Part shown: positions 54,206 to 64,000 of the stretch, piece by piece
Layout of the letters: every line of letters begins with the position of its first letter
Position numbering within the stretch: the first letter of the stretch is position 1
Translations under genes and position numbers: made by a program
The notes under the pieces: model-generated
The model's database searches: none
What the model was told of the DNA's origin: nothing
The model's input: only the letters and a program-made list of their open reading frames with translations
Source of the DNA: Symbiodinium natans
Taxonomy: Eukaryota > Sar > Dinophyceae > Suessiales > Symbiodiniaceae
Direction: 5' to 3'
Assembly (NCBI GenBank): GCA_905221605.1
Contig: CAJNDS010002519.1
Location: 2,501-66,500, forward strand
Length of the DNA stretch: 64,000 bases

Positions 54206-54790
54206 GTGTACGCCACCTACGCCTGTAGGGTGGACCGTTGGACCTGTGAACGTCACAGACATGGCCATGATAGAATCTGCAAGAAGTTTCTGAACCTTCC
54301 TGCAAGAAATGTTTTTGAGTGCATCCCTGAAATCGCGGGAGGCAGCTGTGGACAGTTCGCTCAGCACAGCTTGGGCAGTCAGCACTGGTGGCTGCACGCT
54401 GTTTTTCTTTCGATTCCGTAGAATGAAACGTCATTCCCCCTCCCCCTTCTCCGCCGTTCTGCGGCATGGAATTATGTGTAAAGTGTAAAGAGTTTTTATT
54501 TCATTTTGGCTAGATATGTCGACATGTAGCATGCGGCAAAGCGCGAATGCCAGCCCGATCTGACGAAGGTACCTCAGGATCTCAGACCTTGGCCTACTCT
54601 GTACCGGATCTGTTGCTTGCCTCAAGCTTCGGAAGCCCGAAGGCCCTAGGGGTGCCAGGCTTTCAGGTTTTGGGTCGGGGACCAGAGCCTTCAGGGCACT
54701 TCAGGTAGTCTAGCGCAAGCAACGCGGAGTCCTTGCACAAGCTATTGAGCCAACAGCGGCCCGTTGTGGTCACAACTTGTCTTGGCTAAG
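54206..54790. other. Stretch without a confirmed exon
   Basis: A frame at about 54240-54285 reads GPVNVTDMAMIES, possibly part of an exon. The rest shows nothing recognisable. Confidence 0.35.
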
Positions 54791-54799
54791 GTGGACGGA

Positions 54800-55688
54800 G
54801 GTAAATGGCGTGAAGTACTTGTTCAGTGACCAGTACGAGCTCTGCCGTTACAGCATCACGGCTGTTTATGCCCTCTCCTCCAGCAATGCCCTGGCAGTGA
54901 CGACTTCTTCTCGGGGGCGAATTGCAGGGTGGACTTTGAGAGTCCGGGTCTCTGCCTTTGAGTGGGAGAATGAGATCGGAGCCTCGGCCTTGCTGCCAAT
55001 CCCATGGGAAACGATCGACAGTCAGCAAGGTCACACCGCGGGCTGGGAGGACTTGCGGCAACGTTCTTGGGTCAGCAAGTACGTGGGTCCCCTTCAGGGT
55101 CATTATGCGGAGTGTAGGGTGAGCCTGACATGTGATGTGCCGGGCATTCTTGGTGTTGGTCTTGCAGCGGGCGACCGGCTCATGGCGATGTCAGAAGTTC
55201 GCCGATCATCACTGCCCTTGTACGAACGCGCCTCATCGATCTGGAACGTGACAGCTTCAAGTTGCGGAATTGGCACACCTCCCGCGGGCTTAGGATCAGG
55301 TGCGACCCTTCCCACCTCTGCGACCTCCGCTGTGAACTCCTCGGTTCCAGCCGGACGGATCGCCAACTTTACTTGGGGAGCCGACTCCAGCCAGTACATC
55401 ACGGCCTCAGGTGGGCTCTTCCGCCTATGCTGGTGTGGGGCCGATGCCACGGGTCTCGGCTGCCAGACTTCGGATCAGTTCGGTTTGGAGGCTGGCCACC
55501 TGAGAATCCGTGGCCCTGGCCTTGTACCACACGAGGCCTACTCCTGGATTTGTGTCGTGGATGCTGCTATCAGTGCACCTCAACATGGTTACAGCAGCAG
55601 CGTGAGCATCCTGCCCAGCGGTGGTTCTGACTTTGGGAAGCACAGCGTATCAGGCAAGCTGAGAATATCTGTGTACTGCAGTCTTTAG
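54800..55688 (+). CDS. Large exon with a complete CWC module
   Basis: The first 90 residues (YLFSDQYELCRYS, RIAGWTLRVRVSAFEW) are of unrecognised type. Then a complete module follows: CRVSLTCDVPG, GLAAGDRLMAM, SSCGIGTPPAG, RIANFTWGADSS, GLFRLCWCGADATG, FGLEAGHLRIRGPG. A further stretch reads YSWICVVDAAIS, SVSILPSGGSDFG before a stop at 55688. The last 60 codons may lie beyond a donor. The left border is uncertain. Confidence 0.75.
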
Positions 55689-56224
55689 TCCGTAGGCGCC
55701 CTTACCCGTGCAGGTTGGCTGGGCTTTGGCTATGGGCAGCCACCCCCCACGCTGCTGAGCTCAGGAAGGTTTGTTGAAGTGAAGGTTTGCAGGCATGTGT
55801 AGATCGCATGGTGACGCAGAAGGCTTGCAAGGTGTTAAGCAGTGAAGTGGCAGAGGCCCTTACCATTAAATCATAAATGAGAATGCAGCCCGCCTAGGGC
55901 GCGGCCGGAACATGAACTGAGCTATAGGCTTCTAGATGGGTTTGTCGCTGCCGCTAGTAGGGGCCCAAGCCTCCTTCAGGGGGTCCATGACGTATATTTG
56001 GCGTGCAATCAAGTGGCCATCGGCCATAGGGGGTCTGCTGAGGGGTCCACACGGGCCCAAAAGACATGATGTTGGTTCGAATAATCGGGAGCTGTGGGCT
56101 GGCAGCCAAAGCAGCCAAAGCAGAGGGGCCCCTGCAGCACCTACCGGAGCACTGAAAAAAGGCGATTGCGACTGGCCTGTGAGCGCCGGGGCTTAAAGGA
56201 GGTGGGTTGCTCCTCTACCCCAAA
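55689..56224. other. Intron or spacer
   Basis: No exon is recognised in these 540 bases. Confidence 0.4.
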
Positions 56225-56750
56225 CGCCTTAGGCTCGGGTCCATGTAAATGTATCCGGTTGCAAAGGCCAAACTTCACCTCGGAGTGCAACATCTCGGAC
56301 GTCTTCGGTGAAGACCTAACCGATGGTGACAGGTGCCTTGCATTGTACGTTTCTGCTCGGAGAGACTAGAATCCACAGCTTCTGCAGTTTCTAGGCAAAC
56401 TTCTATGTCTCTTTGGCCAAAGCTAGTGCCGTCAGTCTGGAGGTTGCTCGTACTGGACCGCTTCTCGTGCGCCGACGGTCTGCCTGTGCCGGGGTGGTTC
56501 CTCGGCATTCAGGGCTTGGAGCTGGCAGGACTGAATCTCTGATAGGAGGCAATATGAGACACGGCTATGAAACTGCGGACGCGTGTATTGCAAAAGGAGG
56601 TTTGGGGTTTGCAGAAACTTCATGCTGTGGCCAAGGCCAGGGGGGAGCTTGTCCCTGCCCGCCACCAGCGGTGGTAGTGACTTCGTTTTCGGCGCAGATC
56701 TCCCAAGCACGGCAGATGCCGTTTGGTGGCTATTTGTCGACCTTGGGGGG
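56225..56750 (+). CDS. CWC module pieces, three exons
   Basis: A piece at about 56225-56350 reads SECNISDVFGEDL, TDGDRCLALYVS (part a into part b). A piece at about 56460-56540 reads DGLPVPGWFLGIQG, the counterpart of the G-F-P segment. A piece at about 56635-56750 reads LPATSGGSDFVFGAD, LPSTADAVWWLF, equivalent to the F-T-W-G-P-D region. Order and spacing agree with the complete copies. The C-W-C exon was not found downstream, where a frame at about 56870-56960 reads LQIEDITLALTV. Confidence 0.5.
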
Positions 56751-57178
56751 ATTTCTGCACGGTGTTGTCCGTGAACAGCATGAATATGCCCATACCATCA
56801 TCTTTATTCGTCATTTGTCCTGAGAAGCTCTCACAATCTTCTCTATCTCGGGTTTGGGATGCCAGTCTTTACGGTGACTCTTCAGAGTCGCAATTGCAGA
56901 TAGAGGACATCACGCTTGCTCTCACAGTGGCATCGCCTGATGGTTTCATGGAGCAATCAATTTCCTGAGCTCCTGCCCTTATGACATCCATGCCAAATGC
57001 CTACGCGTGTATAATCCGCAAGGTCTTTAACTTGGAGTCTCAGACCTGGGGCGACACTTGGGAGGTGCCCAGACCCTATGCAGCCTTTTGGTGGCAAATT
57101 TGGCGATATGGGAACATCAAAATGTCCGAAACCTCCTGAAACATCTTCAAAAGCGGAGCAATGGCTGATCGCTTGCAG

Positions 57179-57725
57179 GTTGGAGGCCGCGTCTATGGCC
57201 TGTGCCTGGGCGAAAGGACTTGGAGAGATCAGCGAAAGGGCGGCAAGGAACAGCTGCACTTCTAAGGTGTTGGTGCCCGCAGCAAAACCCCAACTGTGTG
57301 GCGGCAACTGCTGCCAGCGTCGCTGGTGTGGCACAGGCAGTAACGGGGTTTTTGGTAGGCCACGGCTGGTAGAGTGAAGCAGAGCACCTTAGCAGGTCAC
57401 TGGGCGAGGCTCTGGGGCAGTGCTCACTTCCCCTGCAGCGACACTTCAAGGAGGCGGGATGTAGCTCCTAGCCAGTGGCATGCTGTACGGTCGCTGTTCT
57501 TTCAAAGCCCTTTAAAACCTTATCCGTTTGAAGCATAACCGTACAAAGCGCAACCTTGTGCAGCCTGAGTGAGGCCTGCTAACCTGCGCCAGCAACAACC
57601 CGAGCTGTCATCAAGCAAGGACTGCATGGAGCTTGCTTGCTCCCATAGCGGATCCGCCATGCGCTCACGCATTCTTAGCTCTACAGTGCAGAGGATCGAC
57701 TTCAACTTGCCCCTCGGGCGGCTGG
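57179..57725 (+). CDS. Two part-c-like pieces
   Basis: After CTTGCAG, 57179 to about 57215 reads VGGRVYGLCLGE, which matches G-G-x-x-Y-x-L-C-x-C with the last cysteine changed. At about 57680-57725 the frame reads RIDFNLPLGRLVVA, matching D-L-P-x-G-G. They are too short to prove. They may be exons of a diverged module. Confidence 0.35.
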
Positions 57726-57879
57726 TGGTGGCTCGGTCAGAAGTCTTCTGACCTCTGAATCCTTGTGGCCGTCTTCATCCGACTTGAATCCCTGCCTGAG
57801 GTTTTGAACCACACATCCGAGGCTGGCGGCAATGCATGCATACCTTTGAAGATTAGGGGAATTTTAAGGATTTAGTCGA

Positions 57880-58155
57880 ACCCTGTTCGCGCTGCGCATC
57901 GGAGGTGCGGCTCTGCTGGCAGCGCTGCCACGACAAGTACCCCCAACCGTGCAAAGAGAACCGGGCCCGCCTGGCGATCCCTTCGGTGCCTGGCTGGAAG
58001 AAACAGTACAAAAAGGTCCTAGCACAAGAGAAGTTCGCCTGTCTACACGGTCTCTTCTTCGGGAGTGGAGCTGAGGTCATTGACTTCTCAACGCAGTATG
58101 ACTCCAACACCTATGCCGCTGCAAACCTTGGATTGCGAAGCGGGGGTCGGTGGCG
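57880..58155 (+). CDS. Basic, cysteine-rich exon of unknown type
   Basis: The frame reads CASEVRLCWQRCHDK, PCKENRARLAIPSVPGW, then FACLHGLFFGSG and YAAANLGLRSGGRW. The last element matches the G-G-x-W of part c, so the exon may join the module at its 3' end. The first 60 residues, with L-C-W-Q-R-C and many lysines and arginines, are unlike the other exons and are not recognised. Confidence 0.5.
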
Positions 58156-58826
58156 CTCATCTTTCAAAGCGCTGCGGGACCAATCTTGTAGCGCCTCAAA
58201 CATTTGAGCTTATCTACGTGCATCTCGCGATATGGAAGGACCAATGGCTGATTCTCGACCTGGGCGTGGCCTTGCGCCTCCGACGCTTTTTTCTGCCGTT
58301 GTGGGGTACGGCAGAGAACCCGCAAGAGGCCAGTTTCTTGAGTGCTTGATGTAGAAGTAAAAAAGTGTGTGTTTGTGTGTGTGTGTGCCCAAGTTTCGCA
58401 ATGAGCTGTTCCAGGGTTATTCGTCACTCCTACAAGCCACGACAAATTACTCTACCCGACAGTGCCAGTGCATGAGCTGTCAACGCAGCTTCAAGCGAAC
58501 AGAGTCCTTCTGCAGAGCGCGGGGTTTCGTGAGATCTCGTGAGGCATTGCTGCAGTCTGGTGACAGCAACCAGGGCCCTTGGGAGGAAGTTCTCAAGTTT
58601 GGCCCCCTGGTTGCAACACATTTTCGAACAGCGTGTAGAGAGACGTGTGCAAGTTTGGAGAAGTCACGAAAGCTAGCTCCAAAGTTGGGAGCTCATGATC
58701 GTTCGTGTCTTTTTCTGGGTCACGAAACTCATCCATCTCCTCCTGTCCACCTCCCCCATGATGATGCTAGTTTGGAGTGACCCCGGTCTCAAGCGGTGTG
58801 GATTTCAGGCGCGCCGAGTGGAAGTG
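58156..58826. other. Intron or spacer with a GT microsatellite
   Basis: A GT repeat lies at 58364-58386. Nothing coding is recognised. Confidence 0.4.
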
Positions 58827-59090
58827 CGCAGGAGTGGCCTTGATTGCAGCCTGCCTGGCGTGCGTTGCGTAGACCCAAAGCCGCTAAGGAATTCCGTCCT
58901 TGGACTCGACCCTCGTGACAGTGGAGGCCGGCGCGTGCTTGCTGGGTGTGTAAGTGCTCTGCTAGTTGCATTAGTTACATGCGCTTCCCACCCCATTCCT
59001 TTCCAAGTCTGAGCAAAACTCGGCGCCTGCAGATCCCTGGTGGTCCAGTGGCTCGCTTCCTTCGCCTCAGCCTTGCGGGGACCCTGACTT
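58827..59090 (+). CDS. Diverged module exons
   Basis: Exon about 58827-58949 reads GLDCSLPGVRCVDP, VLGLDPRDSGGR, VLAGC and ends at GTAAGT, the best consensus donor in the window. C-x-x-x-G-x-x-C followed by G-L-x-x-x-D is a stretched version of part a. A piece at about 59030-59090 reads ARFLRLSLAGTLT, like part d. The first exon is better supported than the second. Confidence 0.5.
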
Positions 59091-60184
59091 GCAATACACT
59101 AAGCTGCTGAGTCCTGCAGACCTTCCTTGCACCCACCTTGCCTAGAATGCCGAAAGCCCCAGACCGAGTTGTAGCTTTCTTAGAAAACGCTCTTCACAAC
59201 GGCACAGCCCCTTTAAACCCAAGCAAAACAAGGAACTTCGGAGCACCCTGGGGGCTGGCCCTGCGCGGCCCGCTGCGCCTGGCGGTGGTCGCTTTGGGGC
59301 GCTTGAGAACACGAAAGCCACGAACGACGTTCTTAAGAGAAGCGTTGGGAAAGTAAGGTTTTGGGGAATTGTTAAGGCCTTGAGGATCTGATGTTCGGTT
59401 GCAGGGGAAAGCGTGTAGGATTCGGGGCTTTTGGTTTCCATATTCAGGGTTTCACTCCAGATTTAGGGATTTTGCTCTTGGATTCTCGTGCAAATAGTGT
59501 GAGATCTACATGAGACAGGGTCTTTGTTTATGGATTTTGCGTATCTTTAGGTTTCGTGACAAATATTGGCGAGTGTATATACACTGTATGCTGGGCGTCC
59601 TCTTGGGGATGCCAGTCATAAAGCAAGCCACATGGTGACTTGTCGAGTTCTGAATGTCTGCGATCACGAGGAGGAGGCAGACGTTAACGAGACAAGTAAT
59701 TCCACAGGCCAGGCCCCAGCAAGCGTCACACCTGTATGAGCATCTAAGCAGTTGATTGACGTGTGGTTTCTGATTCACAAATGCCGGCTCGTGTCTGTAT
59801 CAGCCTTGGCCCTTTCCCTGGAGAGGCGACGAAGAGGATAATGAAGTCGATGAGCTTTGCACACGCAGCCATTGCCCTTTGGCTGGCAGATATTGGTAGA
59901 TGCTGCGCAAATACCCTGAACGCCAGGACCATCCAAAGACTCTGTTGCCATTTTTTGCCCGAAGTCAGCAAGCGACGAAACCTGCAGGTTATGCCGGTTG
60001 TGGCTTGTTGGCCCGGCGGACAACGGCCGAGCAGGGCATGGCCTTGGAGGCGGGGGTTTCCACAAGCAAAAAGCATTATGCTCTCTCCTTATTGAAGAGA
60101 GCAGATGATCAAGGTGACACGGTGAATGGAGGGTCCTGTGGAGACTTAGCCCGCTGTTGAGTGTTCGAAGAGGAACCTTTTCAA
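59091..60184. other. Long stretch without an assigned exon
   Basis: About 59350-59470 contains degenerate GGTTTT and AGGGTTT words. Several open frames on both strands show no motif. Nothing is recognised. Confidence 0.45.
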
Positions 60185-60840
60185 ACTTGGGGCAGTCCGG
60201 TCTCAGGAGCTCCCGCCTGCCACCGGGGATGCGGCGCTGCTGAACTTCGAGTGGCCTCTCTGGGTGCCCCCCCATGGAAGGGATGGAAGGGAGGGAAGGG
60301 AGGTTTGCCCTTGGAAAGATGTCCCCTCTGAACTAACTTAATCAGGAGTGGGGGTTTCGCTCGGAAGTTTCCATAGAACCATCGAGCCGTGGCCTACATG
60401 GACAAGCCCAAGCCTCTTCAGGTTGAAACACTGGTGGAAGTCAACGCTTCTGGGTGCGAGGACTCTTACTTGCAAGACTGCTTTTGACCTGCCTTCACAC
60501 TCGCCGTTCTTGTCGCGTCTGCACCTAGGCCTGGGCTCCAAGCTGCGCTGCCCACAGCGATCTTCAATCCGCTTGCCTGGACGGCTGTCAGTTCTGGAGG
60601 GGACCCCCCGCCCGAGGGGAGCTTGGTGACTTCGACCAAAGGAAGACTTGAACATCTCGAGTCGACATTTCAGACTTCGGGTCTTTAGCCCAAGCTTAGC
60701 CCAGGTTTCTTCTGCAATATGGGAGTTGACCTCACTGGAGCCTCGGTTGGCGTGGATGGCAGCTCGCGGGTGACAATGCAGAACAGCTCAAACGTGTCCT
60801 GCGTCCGAAGCTTACCTGCGGGGACTGCAGGGTCTGGAAG
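60185..60840 (+). CDS. Diverged module exons
   Basis: A piece at about 60217-60275 reads ELPPATGDAALLNFEW, which matches the L-P-A-T...F-x-W segment of the CWC subfamily. Exon 60718-60840 reads GVDLTGASVGVDGSSR, VTMQNSSNVSC and ends at a GT donor after GGAAG, matching part a into part b. Bases 60276-60717 hold nothing recognised. Confidence 0.45.
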
Positions 60841-61520
60841 GTGCCAGGCTGCCAGGCTTTGGGCTTTGGGAGCTCAGGTGCTGAACATCAGTGGCCAGCA
60901 GATGAGAGGCAGCCGCTTGCACCGAAGACTCCTCCTTTCAGATTTCATTGAAGGCTTGCAGCTAAAAGGCCCCAAGTGATTCCCAGGCGACTACATCCAA
61001 GTGGTACCTGGACGACAGCCTTGCAGGCCGTTCGGGTGAGATGCAGTATCCACAGCAGAATGCGCCCCCGTCTGTAACAAGGCTGCAGTCGCCACTTGTG
61101 CCGGAACGACTGAACCCTCTGATTAAACCCTCAACTCTAAAGTGTCCAGGGATAGTTGCGTCTGTGCAGAAGTTGTTTTTCTTTTTCGGGGGGTTTTCGT
61201 CCTGACGGGATGAACTTTTCACTTTCAGTGGCCAGATTTGGGAAAATGGCTCTTTTCTAAAAACATGCTGAACTGACGATGGACGGACCTCAGACCACTC
61301 GGCACGTACTTGCATCTCGGTACACGCTTCTGGGAAGTGTGCACCCAAAGCTTACCTAAAGCCCTGAATCGCGCCAGGACGGCGCAGGCGAACCCTGGAA
61401 CCTCCTTTCTGCAGCCGCGGGGTGCAGCAGTCAGCGTGGCGGCAGCGTCAGGGCCGAATAAGGTTTCTAGCCTTCTTCCAGCTTCGTGGCGCCCTAAACC
61501 CCCCTCCGCTGTGTTTCCAG
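60841..61520. other. Intron or spacer
   Basis: No exon is recognised before the CAG acceptor at 61520. Confidence 0.4.
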
Positions 61521-61997
61521 GATGGAAATTGGGCCACCTTCGACCTGGGCTACCCGACCGCTTCGGGACCCTTCCAAATCTGCTACTGCTTGAGCTGCCT
61601 GGACTGCGATGGTGGCGCTGTTGTGTCGCATAATGTCGGAACCTGCGTGTCGCGAAACGTATCGACTGGACTTCTGCTTTGCTTTGACATGCTTTGACCG
61701 CGCGCTGTCGAAAGTCGCTCTGCATGTCACATAATCTGCTTAAGGCATTGGGGAGGGACGCACATGCGCGCATGCGCGCAACACAGCCGCCGCAGCTTTC
61801 TATTTGTCATTATTGCATGGGGAGATTTATCAACCTGCGAAGAATTAGAACGTGAGGTGCTGACGACTGCAGCCAGGACGCTGTGAAGATACCGACAATC
61901 TGTGGAGGTTGTTTTCGCTGAAGATGTCCACGCATTTCATGCATTTCGTGCGCCAGGACTTGGCCTTTTCAAAGTGGGTGGGCACCGTGGCGGTGAT
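61521..61997 (+). CDS. CYC module exons, parts c and d
   Basis: Exon 61521 to about 61620 reads DGNWATFDLGYPTAS, then GPFQICYCLSCLDCDG. Exon about 61955-61997 reads DLAFSKWVGTVAVIG. The first is an unambiguous C-Y-C element with D-L-G-Y-P in place of D-L-P. The second fits part d. Between them a GT donor near 61620 gives matching phase. Confidence 0.65.
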
Positions 61998-62409
61998 CGG
62001 GAAAGTGCGCCGCCTGGTGACGCGGCCGTTGTCAAGGCTTTGTTTGCTGAACGATTGCGATTGCACCATATTGCACCTACAATTTGTCTAAAGACTTCTC
62101 CTGCTGTGACTGAAGCTAAAGGGGAAACGCACCGACAAACCAAGGACCCTAGTGGCTGGGATCTGGCGGGGCAGGCCCTCAGGACTGCTTGTTGAGGTGG
62201 TGCTCTGCATTCCGGCACACGTGCCACGTGCCTCCGACCGGGGTCAAAGTCGAAGCGGGGTAATGACTCTTTCCAGCGTGGCTCTGTGCAGGTGTCGATT
62301 CTGGTCGAGATCACAGACCTGTGTCCCGGCATGTGATTGGTCTCGCTTGCTGCACTTGCTTTTTCATACTTGGCCGTTGCACCAAGCCTCTTGACTCTTG
62401 AGCCACCAG

Positions 62410-62710
62410 GGGAGCTCCCATCATCAACGTGACCTTCATCTCGCAAGGTTTGGAGCAGCTTGGAAAAATAGTCGCTCTGGACCAAGGCGCAGGCACTCAA
62501 AGTAAAGCGTCAGTACTTTTGGTGGGAATCTTGGCGGGTGGCTTCAATGCCCCAGATGAGAGCCATGAATGCCTCAGTGCGAAATACTGCCAACTCTGCC
62601 CAGTGTAGCGTTGGTTCGATATGTCATGGCCAGCCAGATCGACATATATTTTTCGCCAGTGCTGCGTACAGCGACACCCTGTACAGCTGCAAAGGCAAGC
62701 CTGCCTGTCG
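62410..62710 (+). CDS. Module exons, part a
   Basis: The frame from about 62410 reads APIINVTFISQGLEQ, KIVALDQGAG and continues to 62600, matching N-V-T-F-x-G-Q-G-L-S in module 1 with the cysteine replaced by isoleucine. A piece at about 62640-62710 reads SDTLYSCKGKPACRP, a C-x-G-x-x-x-C version of part a. Borders are approximate. Bases 61998-62409 and 62711-63240 hold nothing else recognised. Confidence 0.5.
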
Positions 62711-63240
62711 GCCAGCCCGGTGGCCGGTCAGGCATCAACCCCCCTTATGCGCCGAGAAATCAGTTGTCGCTTGAACGATGAATGCATTTGCCACACACCT
62801 CAGAGGCACCATCACCCACCACATGCGCATGACAGGAGACCACAGCGGTCCAATGCCTGCTCCCTGCCGCCTTCACTCCGGGCCTGGAGACGGCCGGGAA
62901 GCCTTGGGAAATTGTCGGATAATGGGGAATGTGTGGCATTGGCAAACTTGTGCTGCCCCTGCTCCCGTGTTTGTCCGAAGCTTTTGGATTTGACTTGACA
63001 CGCAGGTGACAGCTTTTGCGGCGAATGGCCTGTGGGCGACATCTGTGGCTCGCAAAATCTCGCAAACCTGGTTTTTGGATGTTTTTGGTTCAATCTGTAG
63101 CCTAGACCTTATGACCGTGCCCCTGGCTTGAAAATGTCGTGCATACGTGCGATTACGTGCGGTTTGAAGGCTGTGGGATATGAGTTCTGAATGCGGCGGG
63201 GTGTAGAATGGTCATGGATGGTCTAGAATTCTAAGCCAAG

Positions 63241-63656
63241 TGCTCGCCTGAGGTGGACATCTTCAACCGCTTCGTGCGAGGCAGCTTCATCAATATTTCT
63301 GACACCTTCGGACCAACGCTGGGCGGGGAAATCGTGCCTTGGTACATCAAGTGCGGAGGCACTCAACAGCGAGACTATAATGCAAAAGAACGGCTTGTGC
63401 TCATTGAGTGTCATTGAGTGCAAACGAAAAATTTCTGCACATCGTTCGCATTTTCGTCCAGGTGACAATCTACGTCACAGACTTGGGCGCCCCGATCACG
63501 CACATCACGTTTGGATTCGTCGGCTCGCCCTATGTTCTGGCAGACGGAAGCTCTGCAACGAACCATCTTGTAACCGTCTCGCAACCGTTTTCCACAATGT
63601 TGCTTTCCAAAGGCAATCAGTTTTTGGATAAAGTTACTGAGAGAAGTTCTGCAGAA
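63241..63656 (+). CDS. Two exons of an unrecognised extracellular-type domain
   Basis: The first, about 63251-63415, reads CSPEVDIFNRFVRG, FINISDTFGPTLGG, IVPWYIKCGG. The second, 63462-63656, reads VTIYVTDLGAP, ITHITFGFVGSPYV, NHLVTVSQPFSTM and ends at GTAAGG. The alternating hydrophobic pattern suggests beta strands. I recognise no family, and the module motifs are absent. These exons may begin a new domain of the large protein. Confidence 0.55.
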
Positions 63657-63883
63657 GTAAGGCCGCGCGCCCAGCACCCGGGCCATCTGCGAGGTTCCCG
63701 CGACAGCCATCTCGGGCGCTGTGTCGGTCGCTGTGCGAGAACCTGCGTTTGGGGATGTTAACGGGTGCATCATCGGGTATTGTCAGTGTAGTTGTACTGT
63801 TTGACGTTGGAAGGGTTCTTAAAGACATCAAAGCATCTCAAAGCTAAACTGCCAAGTTGACGCCCCTGAAGATTCCAAGCGCT

Positions 63884-64000
63884 AGTCAGTGCAGAACCCA
63901 CCAAGGTGACGGTGATGGCTGCGAATGGCAATGTGGCCACAGGCAGTGCCCCGTCCCGCAAAGGAACAAACTTGCCAGGCACAGTTGCGTACGTGAGATT
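63884..64000 (+). CDS. Exon cut by the right edge
   Basis: The frame reads SAEPTKVTVMAANG, NVATGSAPSRKG and TVAYVR up to the last base without a stop. It likely continues the domain of the two preceding exons. The left border is one of two nearby AG sites. Confidence 0.5.

Noticed and set aside
54502-54511. CATTTTGGCT, part of the dinoflagellate spliced-leader sequence
   Set aside because: Ten bases match but the following bases (AGATATG instead of CAAG) do not, and no gene start follows. A chance match of this size is expected.
1-64000. tRNA, rRNA, CRISPR array, bacterial promoter or terminator
   Set aside because: I looked for cloverleaf-like segments, regularly spaced direct repeats and operon-style gene packing on both strands and saw none that I could support.

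Overview
The window reads as nuclear DNA of a dinoflagellate or close relative. Coding signal comes in short exons on the plus strand, separated by introns of about 65 to 850 bases. At roughly half of the junctions I could place, the intron starts with GC; others start with GA or GT. Nearly all end in AG, and the same AGG-type triplet often sits at both ends. This splice usage is established for dinoflagellates. I see no bacterial operons, no tRNA or rRNA gene, no CRISPR array and no clear spliced-leader relic. The species cannot be named from sequence alone.

Most of the window is one giant modular gene, or a few tandem genes, for a secreted or surface protein. Its main unit, called here the CYC module, has four parts. 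Part a is C-x-A-G-x-x-C followed by G-x-G-L-S-x-x-D. Part b is V-A-L-V-x(n)-C-G. Part c is D-L-P-x-G-G-x-W-x-M-C-Y-C. Part d is D-F-x3-A-G-x-L-T-V-x-G-P-x4-Q. About 30 copies can be recognised, in every state from one unbroken exon (24128-24525) to five or six small exons. Reading frames close only when GC-AG and GA-AG introns are removed, so the modules look intact rather than pseudogenic. I do not know a database name for this module.

Layout: 1-2065 mostly degenerate repeats; 2066-25560 CYC modules 1-20; 25839-27569 an unrelated nested gene on the same strand; 27578-35200 more CYC modules; 35270-36498 a LamG/concanavalin-like domain; 39075-40871 a PAN/Apple domain followed by NHL repeats; 41800-44900 a YAYFG-type beta-propeller; 45637-48437 short V-L-x-x-C units; 48841-50150 a six-blade NHL propeller; 50150-55540 a module subfamily with C-W-C in place of C-Y-C; 55690-63230 diverged modules and orphan exons; 63241-64000 exons of another extracellular-type domain running off the right edge. 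Neither end of the large gene is visible with certainty.

The combination of cysteine-rich repeats, lectin-like folds and propellers suggests a very large extracellular binding or adhesion protein. That role is inference from domain types only. The nested gene at 25.8-27.6 kb has a different style (one long exon, charged coiled-coil-like middle, C-terminal Cys/His clusters) and ends 8 bases before the next host-gene exon. Introns and spacers carry microsatellites, a 43-base G run, telomere-like tracts and several degenerate repeat families, plus one probable minus-strand reverse transcriptase fossil near 33 kb.
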